From: Myxococcales bacterium
Lineage (GTDB): Bacteria > Myxococcota_A > UBA9160 > SMWR01
NCBI GenBank assembly: GCA_022572485.1
Contig: JACZVU010000052.1
Span: 1-15,234, forward strand
Direction: 5' to 3'
Length of the DNA: 15,234 nt
A model generated the notes under the pieces. That model did no database searches, was not told the origin of the DNA, and saw nothing but the letters and a program-made list of their open reading frames with translations. The position numbers and the translations under genes are program-made. Below, in pieces: positions 13,992 to 15,234 of this stretch; position 1 is the first letter of the stretch, and each line of letters opens with the position of its first letter.

Positions 13992-15234
13992 CGGATCGGG
14001 CGCGGTTTGCGCTGTTGTTCGCATATGGTGTCGCGACTTTTCTTTCGTTTCCGCATCCCATCGGGGAGCGCGTGATCGACCTTGGCCTGCTCTGTGGTTG
14101 GTTGAGTCCGGTGTTGCTGATCCTGGGGTTGAACGGCCAATCGCCCCGGGCCGCCGCGAAGGCTGCTTTCGTCGCCGGAACCCTCGCGCAATCCGCGATC
14201 CTGCATTGGATCTATGTCGTGATCGTCGACTACGGCCACGCAGCGCCACCGATAGGTGTGATCGGGACCCTAGGGATGGGCGCTCACGCGGGTTTGTTCA
14301 CTGCGGTCTTTGCGATCGGGTGGACGCTGCTCGGGCGCTGCGGATTGGCTTCTCCCTGGGCGGCCGCGCTGCTCTGGACGGTATTGGAGTACGCGCGTTC
14401 CGCGGGTCAGCTTGGTTTCCCGTGGGCTGTGATCGGATACACCCAACACGCCAATCCCACGCTGCTCTCGTTGGCCGCCTACACGGGTGTCTATGGCATG
14501 TCGTTCAGCGTCGTGCTCGTGGGTGCGACGCTGGCTGCAATGGTGCGGGATCTGCGGACCGCGCGGAGATTGTCGAAGTCGTCGTGCATCGCGCTCGCTG
14601 GAGTGGCGGTGATCGCAGCGGCGGGCTTTTTCCTGCGGTCGGTGCCCGATCAAAGTGTCGCGACGATTCGGGTTGCGGTCCTTCAGGGCAATATCGAGCA
14701 GGGAGTCAAATGGAATCCCGAATGGGCAGAGCGCACCTTCGCAATCTACGAGGATCTGTCCCACGAGGCTGTCGAGGCCGGTGCGGAAGTGGTGGTATTT
14801 CCCGAGACGGCGGTGCCGGGAGCGCTGAACTCGGATCCAGGCCTACGCGATCGGATGGCACGGCTTGCGCGTGAGACCGGCGCCGCGTACGTGGTGGGCA
14901 GTGTCGCAGTGGAGCATGTGCCGGGCCGGCGCGGACCCGCGTTTTTCGACAGCGCATTCGTGATCCAGCCCGATGGCAGTTTCGGCGCCCGCTACGACAA
15001 ATCGAAGCGGGTCCCTTTTGGCGAGTTCGTGCCATTTGGCGATTGGCTCGGGCTCTTCTTTGAGGCGATCGCCCGGGGCATGGCGACCGAGCGCGTGTCG
15101 CCGGGCCCAGGGCCTCGCGCGCTTTCGGTTGCGATCCCTAGCGCGTCGGCAGCGGGTGTGACTGTGGGAGTGCCAATCTGCTATGAACTGCTCTTCCCGG
15201 ACCTCACGCGGCGTTTCGTAAGCGATGGTGCAGT
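13988..15234 (+). CDS. lnt: Apolipoprotein N-acyltransferase Lnt, 3' end outside window
   Basis: About 415 residues are visible and the frame is open to the window edge. Lnt adds the third acyl chain to lipoproteins at the periplasmic face of the inner membrane. The N-terminal half is a series of hydrophobic helices with typical Lnt stretches such as LEYARSAGQLGFPWAVIGY. The C-terminal nitrilase-like domain begins near VRVAVLQGNIEQ-like sequence (IRVAVLQGNIEQGVKWN). Its catalytic triad is present: E273 (FPETAVPG), K338 (YDKSKRVPFGEFVPF) and C398 (VPICYELLFPD), spaced as in E. coli Lnt (E267, K335, C387). The start is taken as TTG at 13988, which overlaps the ybeY stop as TTGA; no strong ribosome binding site is seen, so coupling is likely. 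ybeX/corC, which lies between ybeY and lnt in E. coli, is absent. Confidence 0.95.
   Translation, partial: MTDRARFALLFAYGVATFLSFPHPIGERVIDLGLLCGWLSPVLLILGLNGQSPRAAAKAAFVAGTLAQSAILHWIYVVIVDYGHAAPPIGVIGTLGMGAHAGLFTAVFAIGWTLLGRCGLASPWAAALLWTVLEYARSAGQLGFPWAVIGYTQHANPTLLSLAAYTGVYGMSFSVVLVGATLAAMVRDLRTARRLSKSSCIALAGVAVIAAAGFFLRSVPDQSVATIRVAVLQGNIEQGVKWNPEWAERTFAIYEDLSHEAVEAGAEVVVFPETAVPGALNSDPGLRDRMARLARETGAAYVVGSVAVEHVPGRRGPAFFDSAFVIQPDGSFGARYDKSKRVPFGEFVPFGDWLGLFFEAIARGMATERVSPGPGPRALSVAIPSASAAGVTVGVPICYELLFPDLTRRFVSDGA

Noticed and set aside
13951..14874. 307-codon open frame on the plus strand in another frame
   Set aside because: It overlaps lnt, whose catalytic residues are all found in a different frame. 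The product is Arg/Gly/Cys-rich, typical of a shadow frame.

Overview
The window is a gene-dense, GC-rich (about 60% G+C by eye, not counted) piece of a Gram-negative bacterial chromosome. An LPS-assembly lipoprotein (LptE), an apolipoprotein N-acyltransferase (Lnt) and a lipoprotein signal peptide show an outer membrane. The gene order lptE-holA-rpsT, the zinc-ribbon (MJ0042-type) protein with a receiver domain, the DUF4388-type protein and the HEAT protein inside a che operon suggest a deltaproteobacterial or Myxococcota-like lineage. That placement is an inference and no marker here fixes it. No mobile element, tRNA, CRISPR or foreign-looking segment was seen.

Region 1 (1-7212, + strand) is most of a chemosensory operon. 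In order it holds the C-terminal part of a methyl-accepting chemotaxis protein, a zinc-ribbon protein with a degenerate receiver domain, a 703-residue HEAT-repeat protein, the CheR methyltransferase, the CheB methylesterase, a coiled-coil/GAF protein and a single-domain CheY-like receiver. Four consecutive junctions overlap by four bases (ATGA), so the middle genes are probably translationally coupled. CheA and CheW are not in the window and may lie upstream. No flagellar gene is seen. With the HEAT, zinc-ribbon and GAF accessory proteins, this hints at a pathway that may control something other than flagellar rotation.

Region 2 (7213-9252) is housekeeping: lptE and holA on +, overlapping by ATGA, facing rpsT on -. 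A good sigma70-type promoter precedes rpsT and a weaker candidate precedes lptE.

Region 3 (9253-12498, + strand) starts with a G-rich leader containing a G-quadruplex motif over the ribosome binding site. It is followed by a 656-residue membrane protein (signal peptide, TPR-like region, six-cysteine zinc-ribbon-like segment) and a DUF4388-like protein with one membrane helix and a pseudopilin-like tail.

Region 4 (12508-15234, + strand) is a PhoH-like ATPase (ybeZ), the endoribonuclease YbeY and Lnt, which runs off the end. This is the conserved ybeZ-ybeY-lnt block without ybeX/corC. The PhoH start appears to be a CTG codon just after the stop of the DUF4388 gene. Starting at the first conventional codon would lose about 32 conserved-looking residues.

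No radically new system is evident. The most interesting parts are the accessory proteins of the chemosensory operon, the two uncharacterised membrane proteins and the PhoH start.
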